Shown: piece by piece, positions 1 to 7,848 of the stretch
How positions within the stretch are numbered: the first letter of the stretch is position 1
Layout of the letters: every line of letters starts with the position of its first letter
Assembly (NCBI GenBank): GCA_900319005.1
Contig: ONMV01000009.1
Span: forward strand, 1-64,000
From: an uncultured Bacteroidales bacterium
GTDB taxonomy: Bacteria > Bacteroidota > Bacteroidia > Bacteroidales > Paludibacteraceae
Reading direction: 5' to 3'
DNA length: 64,000 nt
Notes under the pieces: model-generated
Database searches by the model: none
What the model saw: the letters and a program-made list of their open reading frames with translations, nothing else
What the model was told of the DNA's origin: nothing
Position numbers and translations under genes: made by a program

Positions 1-667
1 AACCGTAATAGTGCAGGTAGCGGTTTTGTCATCGGTGGTGTCATCGGTGCCGTTGGTGGCGGTGGCGGTGATGGTAGCGGTGCCGGCGGCTACGGCGGTC
101 ACTACGCCGTCAGCTACGGTAGCTACGGTTGGGTCGCTGGAGGTCCAAGTCACGGTCTTGTCCGTTGCGTCGTCAGGAAGAACTGTTGCGGTGAGTGTCA
201 GTGTTTCGCCGCCTACGGTCAGCGAGGCTGCGGTCTCAGAGAGGGTCACGCCGGTGACGTTGACGGTGGTGGGATTCTCATAGCCATACACCTCAATCTT
301 TTTTATACCTTTAGACGTCCATGCCAGAATGGGTGTGCCATTTACTTTCGGAGTCTTATCCTCTTCTGTTGTTTCTACTACAAAGGGAGCTTCGCTGTCT
401 GTAGCAGTACGGTTTTGGTCGTCGTAGAATATGCATTTGGTGATGGTATATCCTTCGGCAGCATTGACGGTTGCCGACCAACCGTATCCCCACCATCCCC
501 AGTTAGCGGTGTATGCTGAGGATCCATATGCAGTATAACTGAATGAAACGGTTGCCACGTTCGCCGTACTGTAGCTGGCTTGCTCTTTGGCTGTTGCTGT
601 AATTGTGGTCAGCAGCGTTTCCGTCTGTGCGCAGGGCGAGAATGGAAAATAGTTTAATTTTCTTCAT
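1..667 (-). CDS. Partial BIG_2 (Ig-like) secreted surface protein, frameshifted in the signal peptide
   Basis: The gene runs off the left edge, so only the N-terminal part is visible. From about position 260 to 1 the reading frame gives a bacterial Ig-like group 2 domain: it opens VTGVTLSETAASLTVGG and has the typical VTWTSSDPTVATV and GTATITATA segments. An ATG at 667 opens a signal peptide beginning MKKIKLFSILAL, but it is in a different frame from the rest. A one-base excess or two-base loss near 631-637 would join it to CAQTETLLTTITATA. The protein is presumably exported; its role is unknown. Either a real frameshift (pseudogene or phase variation) or a sequence error is possible. Confidence 0.6.
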
Positions 668-806
668 TGTTTTGTTGCTTTAAATTGTTAATATTGTTAA
701 TTATTTGTTAATTAAACGACAAAGCGACAAGTGCACAAAGCACCTGCCGCCTATACATTGGTTTTATCTGTTTGATATGCTACCTTTTGTGAGCGCGTCG
801 CGCGCC

Positions 807-870
807 ACATACATACATACATACATACATACATACATACATACATACATACATACATACATACATACAT
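807..870. repeat. Tetranucleotide microsatellite, 16 perfect copies of ACAT
   Basis: Sixty-four bases of uninterrupted ACAT units lie about 140 bp upstream of the leftward BIG_2 surface-protein gene. Such tracts slip during replication. In a promoter region they can alter spacing and phase-vary a surface protein; that role is inferred. Confidence 0.95.
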
Positions 871-1090
871 GTGCCGCCGCGCTTGCCATAAAGAAGTTAT
901 ATGTGAGGATTTGATCCAAAATCATGTTTAAAAAGCGAGTAATTAGACTCATTTATCAAAAATCCGTTGCAAAGGTACACAAAAAATCTGAATCCTGCAA
1001 ATATTTCTATGAAATTTTTCAAATTTTCTGATTTTAATTATTCGGCTTATTTTGCACCACGAAATAAACGCCATCAGGGCGCGGCGGAGT

Positions 1091-1129
1091 AAAAACAATC
1101 ATCCCCATCACGCGGGTGACAGGGATGAT
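1091..1129 (-). terminator. Hairpin with T-run, leftward terminator
   Basis: Arms ATCATCCC (1098-1105) and GGGATGAT (1122-1129) enclose a second stem, TCAC/GTGA. On the minus strand the stem is followed by TTGTTTTT. It follows the stop of the 1148-1246 remnant. Confidence 0.6.
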
Positions 1130-1147
1130 GAGGGAGAGAACGTCTGT

Positions 1148-1246
1148 TTATTCGTTCAGGCAGTCTCTGTCTAATAGAAAATCAAATACTCCTATCCGTA
1201 AGACTCCTTCATCATTGTAAAATAACTTTACAGCATATTTTGGTGA
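1148..1246 (-). pseudogene. Possible 3' remnant of a lost gene
   Basis: A minus-strand open frame of about 32 codons with no start, ending GVFDFLLDRDCLNE then TAA, lies directly before a terminator-like hairpin. Upstream it is cut by a stop codon next to the repeat at 1260-1336. It may be the tail of a gene removed by rearrangement. Family not recognisable. Confidence 0.25.
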
Positions 1247-1259
1247 TTAATCACTGAAA

Positions 1260-1336
1260 TCCGCTGCAAAAGTACTGCTTTTTCATGAAAAAGCATTCGC
1301 AAATCGTACAATTCGACTCTCAAATCGTACAAATCT
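1260..1336. repeat. 77-bp regulatory repeat, copy 1
   Basis: Nearly identical to 3317-3394, including GCATTCGCAAATCGTACAA and a second ATCGTACAA block. On the minus strand it contains TACTTTTGC (1274-1266), a -7-like box. The two copies bracket the segment 1397-3280. Confidence 0.8.
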
Positions 1337-1348
1337 GCTTTTGGGGAT

Positions 1349-1377
1349 AAAAAAACTGCACCCCCGAAGGAGTGCAG
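1349..1377 (-). terminator. Rho-independent terminator of the 1397-2521 gene
   Basis: On the minus strand CTGCACTCC, a TTCG loop and GGGGTGCAG are followed by a run of seven T, 20 bp after the stop codon. Almost the same terminator is found at 2645-2673. Confidence 0.85.
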
Positions 1378-1396
1378 CGGAAAAATGAGAGCGTTT

Positions 1397-2521
1397 TTAC
1401 AGCCGTTGAAGCCAGATGGCCATAAAGCGTTCGTAAACAATATATCCGTTTTCTGCCGGATAGATATATTCGTTATCGTTTAGAAAATCGATAGCCCTTT
1501 TTACACTACTTGAAGCAGAAAGGTTATATTTCTTGATAAAAGCTTGTGATGTAGGAGACGAAACCACTTTTTCATGCGCAATGGCTTTGAGCACTTGTGC
1601 CTGATTGGTAGTCAGGAGCGCGTACAAGCGACGAAAATCATCTTCCTCCCGCTGGATAATATAGTCGATACATTGTTTCACATCGTCATCTGTGATCTCG
1701 GTCAACCGAAGTTCAAAAAGGCGATTCAGCACTTTTTGGATATATCCTGTATAGCCGCTAACCATGGTGTAGATGGTATGAAAGACCTCTTCGGAGAGTG
1801 AGCTGTGAATCGTCCGGAGCCATTTGTTAGCAAATTCGTAGTAGGCCGCTTCGGGAATAACATCCAAAGTCAGCTTATCGGTACTACGGAAGAAAGGCCG
1901 TTTGGGAGAAGTAAACATCTCCGACATAAGGTGTTGTTTGCTGCCCGAGAAAATAAACCGTATATTCGGGCATTGTTGTACGTGCGTACGGAGCAAAGCC
2001 TCAATACCTTTTTGCGGATATTCGGTTATTTGTTGGAACTCGTCGAAGGCAATATAACATTCCTGTCCTGATTTGCGGATGTAGGCAAAGATCTCGTCCA
2101 GAGTGACAGACGCATTATCGGCAACCAAATCGATTCCTAATTTAGGATTGCCTGTTAATGGATCCGCAGAGAAGTATAGCCGGCAACTTTTGAAAAAACT
2201 GACCACGTAGTTCTCCATCTTCTGCAAAGGGGTATCCAACTGTCCGATTACCGCCTTGCCGAAAGCGATTACGAAATCGTCCAGCGTGTTTGTGGAAAAC
2301 AAATCCACGTAAAAGCATTTGATGGCGGGATTTGTTTGCTCCAAGCGGTGGAATACATGTTGAATGAGACCGGTTTTACCGATACGCCGAGGACTCCGTA
2401 AGGTAATATTTCTGCCATTACGCAGGGCAGAAATCAGTTCTTGAGTCTCTTTCTCACGGTCGCAGAAATACTCTTTTCCTGCGTATCCGAACAATACAAA
2501 AGGGTTATGTAATGCGCTCAT
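1397..2521 (-). CDS. STAND-type AAA ATPase (ATPase_2 family)
   Basis: A 374-residue protein with an N-terminal P-loop RSPRRIGKTGL (about residues 43-53), a Walker B CYIAFDEFQQI (about 155-165), a FIFSGSKQ sensor segment (about 189-196) and a C-terminal helical region resembling a winged helix. This is the layout of the archaeal/bacterial ATPase_2 (MNS clade) family, stand-alone proteins common in Bacteroidetes with poorly known roles. It is monocistronic, with its own promoter (2583-2615) and terminator. The leader contains two and a half copies of a 14-bp repeat (2545-2580). Confidence 0.85.
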   Translation of the reverse strand: MSALHNPFVLFGYAGKEYFCDREKETQELISALRNGRNITLRSPRRIGKTGLIQHVFHRLEQTNPAIKCFYVDLFSTNTLDDFVIAFGKAVIGQLDTPLQKMENYVVSFFKSCRLYFSADPLTGNPKLGIDLVADNASVTLDEIFAYIRKSGQECYIAFDEFQQITEYPQKGIEALLRTHVQQCPNIRFIFSGSKQHLMSEMFTSPKRPFFRSTDKLTLDVIPEAAYYEFANKWLRTIHSSLSEEVFHTIYTMVSGYTGYIQKVLNRLFELRLTEITDDDVKQCIDYIIQREEDDFRRLYALLTTNQAQVLKAIAHEKVVSSPTSQAFIKKYNLSASSSVKRAIDFLNDNEYIYPAENGYIVYERFMAIWLQRL

Positions 2522-2544
2522 AATAAAGTGGTTATTTGTTGCGC

Positions 2545-2580
2545 AATTTGCGTTTCACAATTTGCGTTTCACGATTTGCG
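2545..2580. repeat. 14-bp tandem repeat in the leader of the ATPase gene
   Basis: AATTTGCGTTTCAC occurs at 2545-2558 and 2559-2572, followed by a partial GATTTGCG. It lies between the promoter and the start codon, so it would be in the 5' untranslated RNA. Confidence 0.8.
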
Positions 2581-2582
2581 CT

Positions 2583-2615
2583 GCAAAATTACTAAAAAAA
2601 ATGCATATGTGCAAA
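2583..2615 (-). promoter_or_regulatory. Bacteroidetes promoter for the 1397-2521 gene
   Basis: On the minus strand a -33 TTTG (2615-2612) followed by CACATATG, then a 20-bp gap and a -7 TAATTTTGC (2591-2583). Confidence 0.7.
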
Positions 2616-2644
2616 TATAAATGTACTTTTTCTGCATTTTTTAT

Positions 2645-2673
2645 AAAAAAACTGCACCCCAAAAGGAGTGCAG
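2645..2673 (-). terminator. Rho-independent terminator of the 2735-3280 gene
   Basis: Minus strand: CTGCACTCC, TTTT loop, GGGGTGCAG, then seven T. It is a near copy of the terminator at 1349-1377. Confidence 0.85.
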
Positions 2674-2734
2674 CGATAAAATGAATGCGACAAACTATTA
2701 CAGTTGTGTTTTTCAGGAATGAGTAAGGTTCATT

Positions 2735-3280
2735 TTAGAACGAGTACCGTACACCGAGGTTGAGCGTCCAGTCGAAGGTATGGAAGGCACCTATGTTTCC
2801 CATCCCGTCATTCCCCAGGATGCATCCGTAACCGGGTCGGAAGTCGAAGGAGAAAGCGATAGGGGCATTCTTCATCTTGGCTTCTATACCTGCGGCAGCA
2901 CCAAAACCGATTACACCGGAACCTCCTTCGAGGTAACCACCTTTGATCTGACCGCCTACAAAATAATCCAGACGGATACCCTGCCCTTCGGCGCACTGAG
3001 CCTGATAAGCCAAGACGAGGTTGTCCACTGCACCTATGGTAGACATCCTGCCCCCATTTCCGGCTGCGGCAAAACTACCCAAGTAACCGAACTCCTCAAT
3101 GATCGTGAAATGGTCGGTGATCATGTCTTTGAGCTGTACGCCGATACCCGAGCCGGCAACCATACCGATACTCATGTTGTACGCTTTTTTCGACTTCGCA
3201 GTTTTCTTACTGTTGTCCGCAGCATAGACGCTGCCTGTGGCTACCATAGCAGCCATCAAAATAATAAAGATCTTTTTCAT
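2735..3280 (-). CDS. Small secreted, probably outer-membrane beta-rich protein
   Basis: A 181-residue protein with a clear signal peptide (MKKIFIILMAAMVATGSVYA). The mature part is rich in glycine and alternating hydrophobic residues and ends with an aromatic residue (LNLGVRYSF), as in small outer-membrane beta-barrels. I cannot name the family. It stands alone, preceded by a copy of the 77-bp repeat carrying TACCTTTGC on the minus strand. Confidence 0.75.
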   Translation of the reverse strand: MKKIFIILMAAMVATGSVYAADNSKKTAKSKKAYNMSIGMVAGSGIGVQLKDMITDHFTIIEEFGYLGSFAAAGNGGRMSTIGAVDNLVLAYQAQCAEGQGIRLDYFVGGQIKGGYLEGGSGVIGFGAAAGIEAKMKNAPIAFSFDFRPGYGCILGNDGMGNIGAFHTFDWTLNLGVRYSF

Positions 3281-3316
3281 AAATTTAATAGTTTTTTAGT
3301 GTGTTACTAATCAAAC

Positions 3317-3394
3317 TCCGCCGCAAAGGTACTGCTTTTTTTATGAAAAAGCATTCGCAAATCGTACAATTCGACTCTCAAATCGTACAAATCT
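3317..3394. repeat. 77-bp regulatory repeat, copy 2
   Basis: Second copy of the element at 1260-1336. Here it provides TACCTTTGC (3331-3323, minus strand), a -7 box, for the 2735-3280 gene. The -33 match is weak (TTTG lies 26 bp away). Confidence 0.75.
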
Positions 3395-3447
3395 TCCTTT
3401 TTTCGTCCCAATTAGTCCCAATTGGTCAAAAAAAGTCAAAAAGAAAC

Positions 3448-3477
3448 AAAAAACGGTCGCCACAAACGTGACGACCG
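3448..3477 (-). terminator. Terminator of the AAA_14 ATPase gene
   Basis: Minus strand: CGGTCGTCACG, loop TTT, GTGGCGACCG followed by TTTTTTG, just after the stop at 3488. Confidence 0.85.
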
Positions 3478-3487
3478 AAAAGGGGGG

Positions 3488-4696
3488 TTAGTATAAAAAT
3501 CCGAATAGCCAAAGAGGAATGCGATTCTTGTAACCGGTTTCTGTGTTGTCTATAGCCAAGAAGGAGTCCGGCACATCTTTGATTTGTTCGAAGGTTTTAT
3601 TAGCACCTCCGACTTCAAACAAGTATTTGTTACCCACCAGAAAATCGCCTTTTGCCGGGTAACAAACAGGTACAACTTCAGACACTTGATTCAAGAAGAA
3701 CGTCTCGCGCACTGTTCCAATTTCTATATTTGCGCCCAGCGCGTACATGAGGTTGGTGTTGTGCAGAAAGATCTTATCCGGGCGGCTGAGTGTCTTCAGG
3801 TTCTTTGTTTTGTCGGTAAGTAGTATCAACAAGTCAGCACGCCCCAAAGCATAGAGCATTTTTAATCCCTGATTCCGGTCTGTCTCCAGTTGGCCGTAAA
3901 GCGAGTTCATGGTAGGCATCTGCGGAACACTCTGCGCCAAGACCATCAGCATCTTTTTAGTTTTCTCGATAGTAGCAACTGTCACATCATCTATGAGCGG
4001 ATAGTCCCGTTCCAACACTTGGTTCACTACATGTTGCAGACGGATCTCATAGCCTGCTTGCACGGCTTTATAAAACGGATAATATCCATGTTGCAAATAA
4101 GCATTGAAATGCGGTTGAATGCTACCCAATTTCTCTTTGACCTCGAATGAAATAGCCACGTGGCGTTGGATGATATCCTCTAAACTGTATATTGGAAAGT
4201 CAGCAACTCCTTCGAAGTGTAAGTATTCGCGGAATGAAAGTCCCGGTAAATGATAGTCCATCAATCTGCGCGACAGGTCGCCTTCACCTGCTTCTAATTG
4301 CAGCATAGACGAACCCGTATAAGCGATATGCAGGTCTGCATATTCATCAATCAGATTCTTGATAGCTGTTTGCCAGTGCGGGTAGTGATGAACTTCGTCC
4401 AAAAACAAATATCTACCACCTTGCGCGTAGAACCAATCCGTCAGGTCTTTCAACGAATAGGTCTTGAACCACAAATTGTCCAGCGACGCATACAATGTAT
4501 CGTCCACATTGGGAAAAGTTTGCCGAATGTGTTGTAACAGGATAGTGGTCTTTCCTACACCTTTCGCTCCTTTGATTTCAATCAGCCTGTCTTCCCAATT
4601 AATGGTGTCCATAAGCGGTCTTATGTAGTCCAAAGTAACGGTAGAAAGAAAATTGTGATACGTTTTAATGATGGGTTGTACGTCTTGCTGTTCCAT
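3488..4696 (-). CDS. AAA_14 / DUF4143 ATP-binding protein
   Basis: A 402-residue protein, using the ATG at 4696 (MEQQDVQP), which is the first start downstream of the promoter box at 4717-4725; a longer frame would start upstream of the transcript. It has a Walker A KGAKGVGKTT, Walker B RYLFLDEVHH, an AYTGSS sensor and a C-terminal DUF4143 region with FEVGG. The family consists of small stand-alone ATPases, frequent and variably present in Bacteroidetes, of unclear function. It is monocistronic with its own promoter and terminator. Confidence 0.85.
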   Translation of the reverse strand: MEQQDVQPIIKTYHNFLSTVTLDYIRPLMDTINWEDRLIEIKGAKGVGKTTILLQHIRQTFPNVDDTLYASLDNLWFKTYSLKDLTDWFYAQGGRYLFLDEVHHYPHWQTAIKNLIDEYADLHIAYTGSSMLQLEAGEGDLSRRLMDYHLPGLSFREYLHFEGVADFPIYSLEDIIQRHVAISFEVKEKLGSIQPHFNAYLQHGYYPFYKAVQAGYEIRLQHVVNQVLERDYPLIDDVTVATIEKTKKMLMVLAQSVPQMPTMNSLYGQLETDRNQGLKMLYALGRADLLILLTDKTKNLKTLSRPDKIFLHNTNLMYALGANIEIGTVRETFFLNQVSEVVPVCYPAKGDFLVGNKYLFEVGGANKTFEQIKDVPDSFLAIDNTETGYKNRIPLWLFGFLY

Positions 4697-4716
4697 AGTA
4701 AAAATCGTTTTGCGCC

Positions 4717-4749
4717 GCAAAGGTACAACTTTTTTATGATATATGCAAG
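4717..4749 (-). promoter_or_regulatory. Promoter for the AAA_14 gene
   Basis: Minus strand: CTTGCATATATCA as the extended -33 region (CTTG at 4749-4746), 20-bp gap, -7 TACCTTTGC (4725-4717). Confidence 0.8.
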
Positions 4750-4761
4750 TGTTTTGCACAA

Positions 4762-4815
4762 AAAAGTGTTTGCAAACACTAATTTTTACCAAATTTTAGT
4801 GTTTAGAGATACTAA
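4762..4815. repeat. 54-bp direct repeat containing a 16-bp palindrome, copy 1
   Basis: Holds the perfect palindrome AGTGTTTGCAAACACT and ends GAGATACTAA. It lies immediately upstream of the AAA_14 promoter and is repeated 85 bp further on. It could bind a dimeric regulator. Confidence 0.8.
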
Positions 4816-4846
4816 AATAGGAACGAATCATGGTTTTTGTATTCAT

Positions 4847-4900
4847 AAAAGTGTTTACAAACACTATTTTTTACCAAATTTTAGTGTTTGGAGATACTAA
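4847..4900. repeat. 54-bp direct repeat, copy 2
   Basis: Second copy of 4762-4815 with a few substitutions (AGTGTTTACAAACACT). Confidence 0.8.
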
Positions 4901-4970
4901 TGCTTGCCTACTACCGCATCGGGCTTGCTGTAACCGTCAGCGTCACATTCACCGCCTGCACAAAAAGTGC

Positions 4971-5204
4971 TTATTGGAGATTGTTATGGCGGTATTGGAG
5001 GGGTGTTTCGCCGGTGATTTCCTTGAAGACGCGGTAGAAAGTTTGGTCGGAAGAGAAACCGCTTGACGTCATGGCATCCATGATAGCCTCTTTATCGGTG
5101 CCATAGCAGGAATCGCGGAGTATCTGTTGTGCGTGCTCCACGCGGTAGCGCGCAATATATTGGGAGAAACTAAGTCCCGTGCGGCGGTTGATACATTCGT
5201 CTCT
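4971..5204 (-). pseudogene. AraC-family regulator remnant (C-terminal DNA-binding half)
   Basis: An open frame of 77 codons without a start encodes the second half of an AraC/XylS DNA-binding domain: INRRTGLSFSQYIARYRVEH, then SGFSSDQTFYRVFKEITG and TPLQYR. These are the segments around the two helix-turn-helix motifs. Upstream the frame meets TAA (5205-5207) and unrelated sequence, so the sensor domain and first recognition helix are lost. Its remains face away from the pectinesterase gene, whose regulator it may once have been (inference). Confidence 0.7.
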
Positions 5205-5345
5205 TTATTCAGTTCTCCTTCTTTGAAAATATTGTTAATGTGCAAACTGATATTTATTTCATTAAAACGCTCCCTTATCGCAAAATGTTCATTTCTCTCG
5301 TTACCCTTGCAAAACAGACTTATTTTGCGGAAATGTCTTCCAAAA

Positions 5346-5378
5346 TTTGCATATGTCAGAAAAAAGTCGTAACTTTGC
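5346..5378 (+). promoter_or_regulatory. Promoter for the pectinesterase gene
   Basis: TTTGCATATGTCA (5346-5358) as the extended -33 region and TAACTTTGC (5370-5378) as the -7 box, 20-bp gap. The start codon lies about 75 bp downstream. Confidence 0.8.
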
Positions 5379-5458
5379 AGCCGCAAAGTAAATGGATGTC
5401 CAATGCACAGCTATAGATGAATATAAAAAACGATCAATAAATAACCAAAATATTCAAA

Positions 5459-7807
5459 ATGATGAAAAAGAATTTTACCTTATTCGTATGCGCTCTGATG
5501 AGCGTAGCTATGTGGGCCTCTTCGGCGGCTGATTTGAAACCAATTAATCGTAATTGGAGTTTTATTGCGGATAATATCACCAATTCGGGAACTACTCAGC
5601 CGACAGCCGAAACGCTGTATGAAGGTGATTTTATCTTCATTCCTACAGCGAACTCGGTCTCTGCTTCCAAAGGGCAAAATACGATTAATGGGAACAAGTG
5701 TTATAACAGCCTTCGAATTAAACTTGTTCAGGATCGTCTAGCTTTTGCCGTTTACGATGCATGTACGATCACGTTCTATACGGAGAACCACAAAGAGAGA
5801 GGCCTGTTGGTAAGCACTATGGACAATAACACAGATACGACCAAAGCGTTGGCAAAACAACCGGTATCCACGCCGGTATGGAAAACTACTCTTCCTGCGG
5901 CAGGAACGTATTATCTGACTTCGTATGGAAAAGACTTCTTTCTTGGCGGTTTTACCGTTGAATTTGAAGGAGGCGGTGAGGCTGTAACGGAATATACCGT
6001 TTCGTATGTGAATACCACCGGAGAGGTTCTTGGAACAGAAACAGTAGCGGTAGGCGGTACATTAGACGCATTCAAGTATGGAGAGGCAGATGTTACCGTG
6101 CCGGAAGGAAAGGCTTTCCGCGGATGGTTTACTTCAGCAGCTGTTGGTGCTACCAAGTTCGAACTCGGCTCCAAGGTAGATAATGATTTGCGTATCTATG
6201 CCCAAGCTACGGATATAGAGGTGGCTAAAACAGGTAAGTTCTATATTTATGATTTGACCAAACCGTTTTATCAGGAGGATCATGAGTGCGTTTCAATCAC
6301 CGGAGCTGCCTATAATGAGGCATCCAAAGGATGGTTATGTGAAGCCAATGCAATCGTGAATATTCCTCTTGGCTCGAATATAGCCTACGTTAGCTTTAAC
6401 GATGCTGAGGCAGAACCCTATAGCGACAATAACACATTGACGTTCTCATTTTCGGAAGGAGCAGTTCTTAAGACAATCCGTGTTTATTATGTGACTGAAG
6501 AGGTGAAAAAAGACCAAGAGACGGGCTATTACATTCCGGCGGCAAATGACGGCGCAGCATTGATATATCTAATGTCGGCTCTAAATGAGGGCGATAAGAT
6601 TTTCTTGCCGAACGGAATATATGATTTAGGGGAGACTTGTTTGACAACTATCAATAAGAATAATGTATCTATTATCGGTCAGTCGATGGAGGGAACAATT
6701 ATCAAGAACGCGCCGGATGCATCGTTAGAGAGTATAGACAATACAGCGACGATCAAGATCAATAAGAATGTATCGGGAACATACCTTCAGGATCTGACCA
6801 TCCAGAATGCACTTGATTACTATAAGTTTGACAATGGACGCGCAGTTTGCTTGTGGGATCAGGGAACGAAGACAGTATGCAAGAACGTACGTCTGCTGAG
6901 TTATCAAGATACCTATTACAGCAACCTGAGCGGAGCTGTGAAGTATTTAGAGGATTGCGAGATTCACGGAACAGTGGACTTCATTTGCGGCGATGGTAGC
7001 GTTTATTTTAAGAACAACCTCCTTTACGCGGAGAAACGTAAAAAAAATGGTGGCGGCAACGATGCTTTGACCGCAAACAATGGTCCTGCTACGGATAAAG
7101 GTTATGTATTTGAGGGTTGTACGGTGAAGAGTGAATGTCCGGTAGTGAGCTTCGGCCGTGCGTGGAACAATACACCGCAATGTACATTCCTGAATACGAA
7201 GATTGATTACAGCGCAGGTTCGTTCGTATTCCAGAATGATGAAATCCAGCGCTGGACAAAAGAGTTAATGAGTAAAGAGACCGGATGGCCTATCTTTGGT
7301 GAGTACAACACGCGTACGACAGAAGGTGAGTTACTGACACCGGAAAGCAATATTGTAACTTTCCAGCAGAAATCACCGTTGACAGGAACACAAGATATAC
7401 AAACCGTTCTGACGGAAGAGGAGGCAGCTAAGTTTACGATTGAGTACACACTGGGTGGATGGGCTGCAACGGCAAAGGCTGAGGCAGCGCAAGCAGAGGC
7501 AGAGACGGAGGCTTCGCAGTTGGATCCGGACGGAATATACCTCATTGAGTCAGAGGGCGAGTTCCAAGCTATTATCAAGGGTAGCGAGTTCATGGATAAG
7601 TTCGCACTCTATGACGGAAAAGTATATACTATCCGTAAGGCGAACGCTCGCGGCGGTTTTGGACCGAAAGCCGGTGAAGCTCCGCAAGGCATCGAGGAAA
7701 CAGTTAGCCATGAGATGCCGAAAGTAATGAAGATCATCCGTGACGGACAGGTATATATTGTACGCGACGGTAAGAGCTTCAATGTGATGGGCGCCGAGAT
7801 TAAATAA
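5459..7807 (+). CDS. Secreted pectinesterase (carbohydrate esterase family 8) with N-terminal accessory domains
   Basis: A 782-residue protein predicted to remove methyl esters from pectin. It has a signal peptide (residues 1-20), N-terminal beta-sandwich-like modules (to about 330, including a segment EGKAFRGWFTSA resembling InlB-type repeats) and a right-handed beta-helix catalytic domain. Catalytic signatures are QDTYYS (about 482-487), GTVDFICG (about 504-511; the aspartate is the expected nucleophile) and GRAWNN (about 566-571). Family members are usually about 300-350 residues, so the extra length is the N-terminal modules. It lies 41 bp before the transporter gene and may be co-transcribed with it. 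It suggests a plant-polysaccharide diet. Confidence 0.9.
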   Translation: MMKKNFTLFVCALMSVAMWASSAADLKPINRNWSFIADNITNSGTTQPTAETLYEGDFIFIPTANSVSASKGQNTINGNKCYNSLRIKLVQDRLAFAVYDACTITFYTENHKERGLLVSTMDNNTDTTKALAKQPVSTPVWKTTLPAAGTYYLTSYGKDFFLGGFTVEFEGGGEAVTEYTVSYVNTTGEVLGTETVAVGGTLDAFKYGEADVTVPEGKAFRGWFTSAAVGATKFELGSKVDNDLRIYAQATDIEVAKTGKFYIYDLTKPFYQEDHECVSITGAAYNEASKGWLCEANAIVNIPLGSNIAYVSFNDAEAEPYSDNNTLTFSFSEGAVLKTIRVYYVTEEVKKDQETGYYIPAANDGAALIYLMSALNEGDKIFLPNGIYDLGETCLTTINKNNVSIIGQSMEGTIIKNAPDASLESIDNTATIKINKNVSGTYLQDLTIQNALDYYKFDNGRAVCLWDQGTKTVCKNVRLLSYQDTYYSNLSGAVKYLEDCEIHGTVDFICGDGSVYFKNNLLYAEKRKKNGGGNDALTANNGPATDKGYVFEGCTVKSECPVVSFGRAWNNTPQCTFLNTKIDYSAGSFVFQNDEIQRWTKELMSKETGWPIFGEYNTRTTEGELLTPESNIVTFQQKSPLTGTQDIQTVLTEEEAAKFTIEYTLGGWAATAKAEAAQAEAETEASQLDPDGIYLIESEGEFQAIIKGSEFMDKFALYDGKVYTIRKANARGGFGPKAGEAPQGIEETVSHEMPKVMKIIRDGQVYIVRDGKSFNVMGAEIK

Positions 7808-7848
7808 TGCGAAGCCGTATTGAACATTAGAAAAAGAAAAAGGTATAA

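Larger units (their letters stand above)
668..1396. other. Intergenic region without an intact gene
   Basis: Contains the ACAT microsatellite (807-870), a hairpin with a T-run on the minus strand (1091-1129), a possible 3' gene remnant (1148-1246), one copy of a 77-bp repeat (1260-1336) and the terminator of the next gene (1349-1377). I see no intact ORF with coding character. Confidence 0.6.

Noticed and set aside
764-952. ORFs across the ACAT repeat on both strands
   Set aside because: They only translate the tetranucleotide repeat (YIHT or MYVC units).
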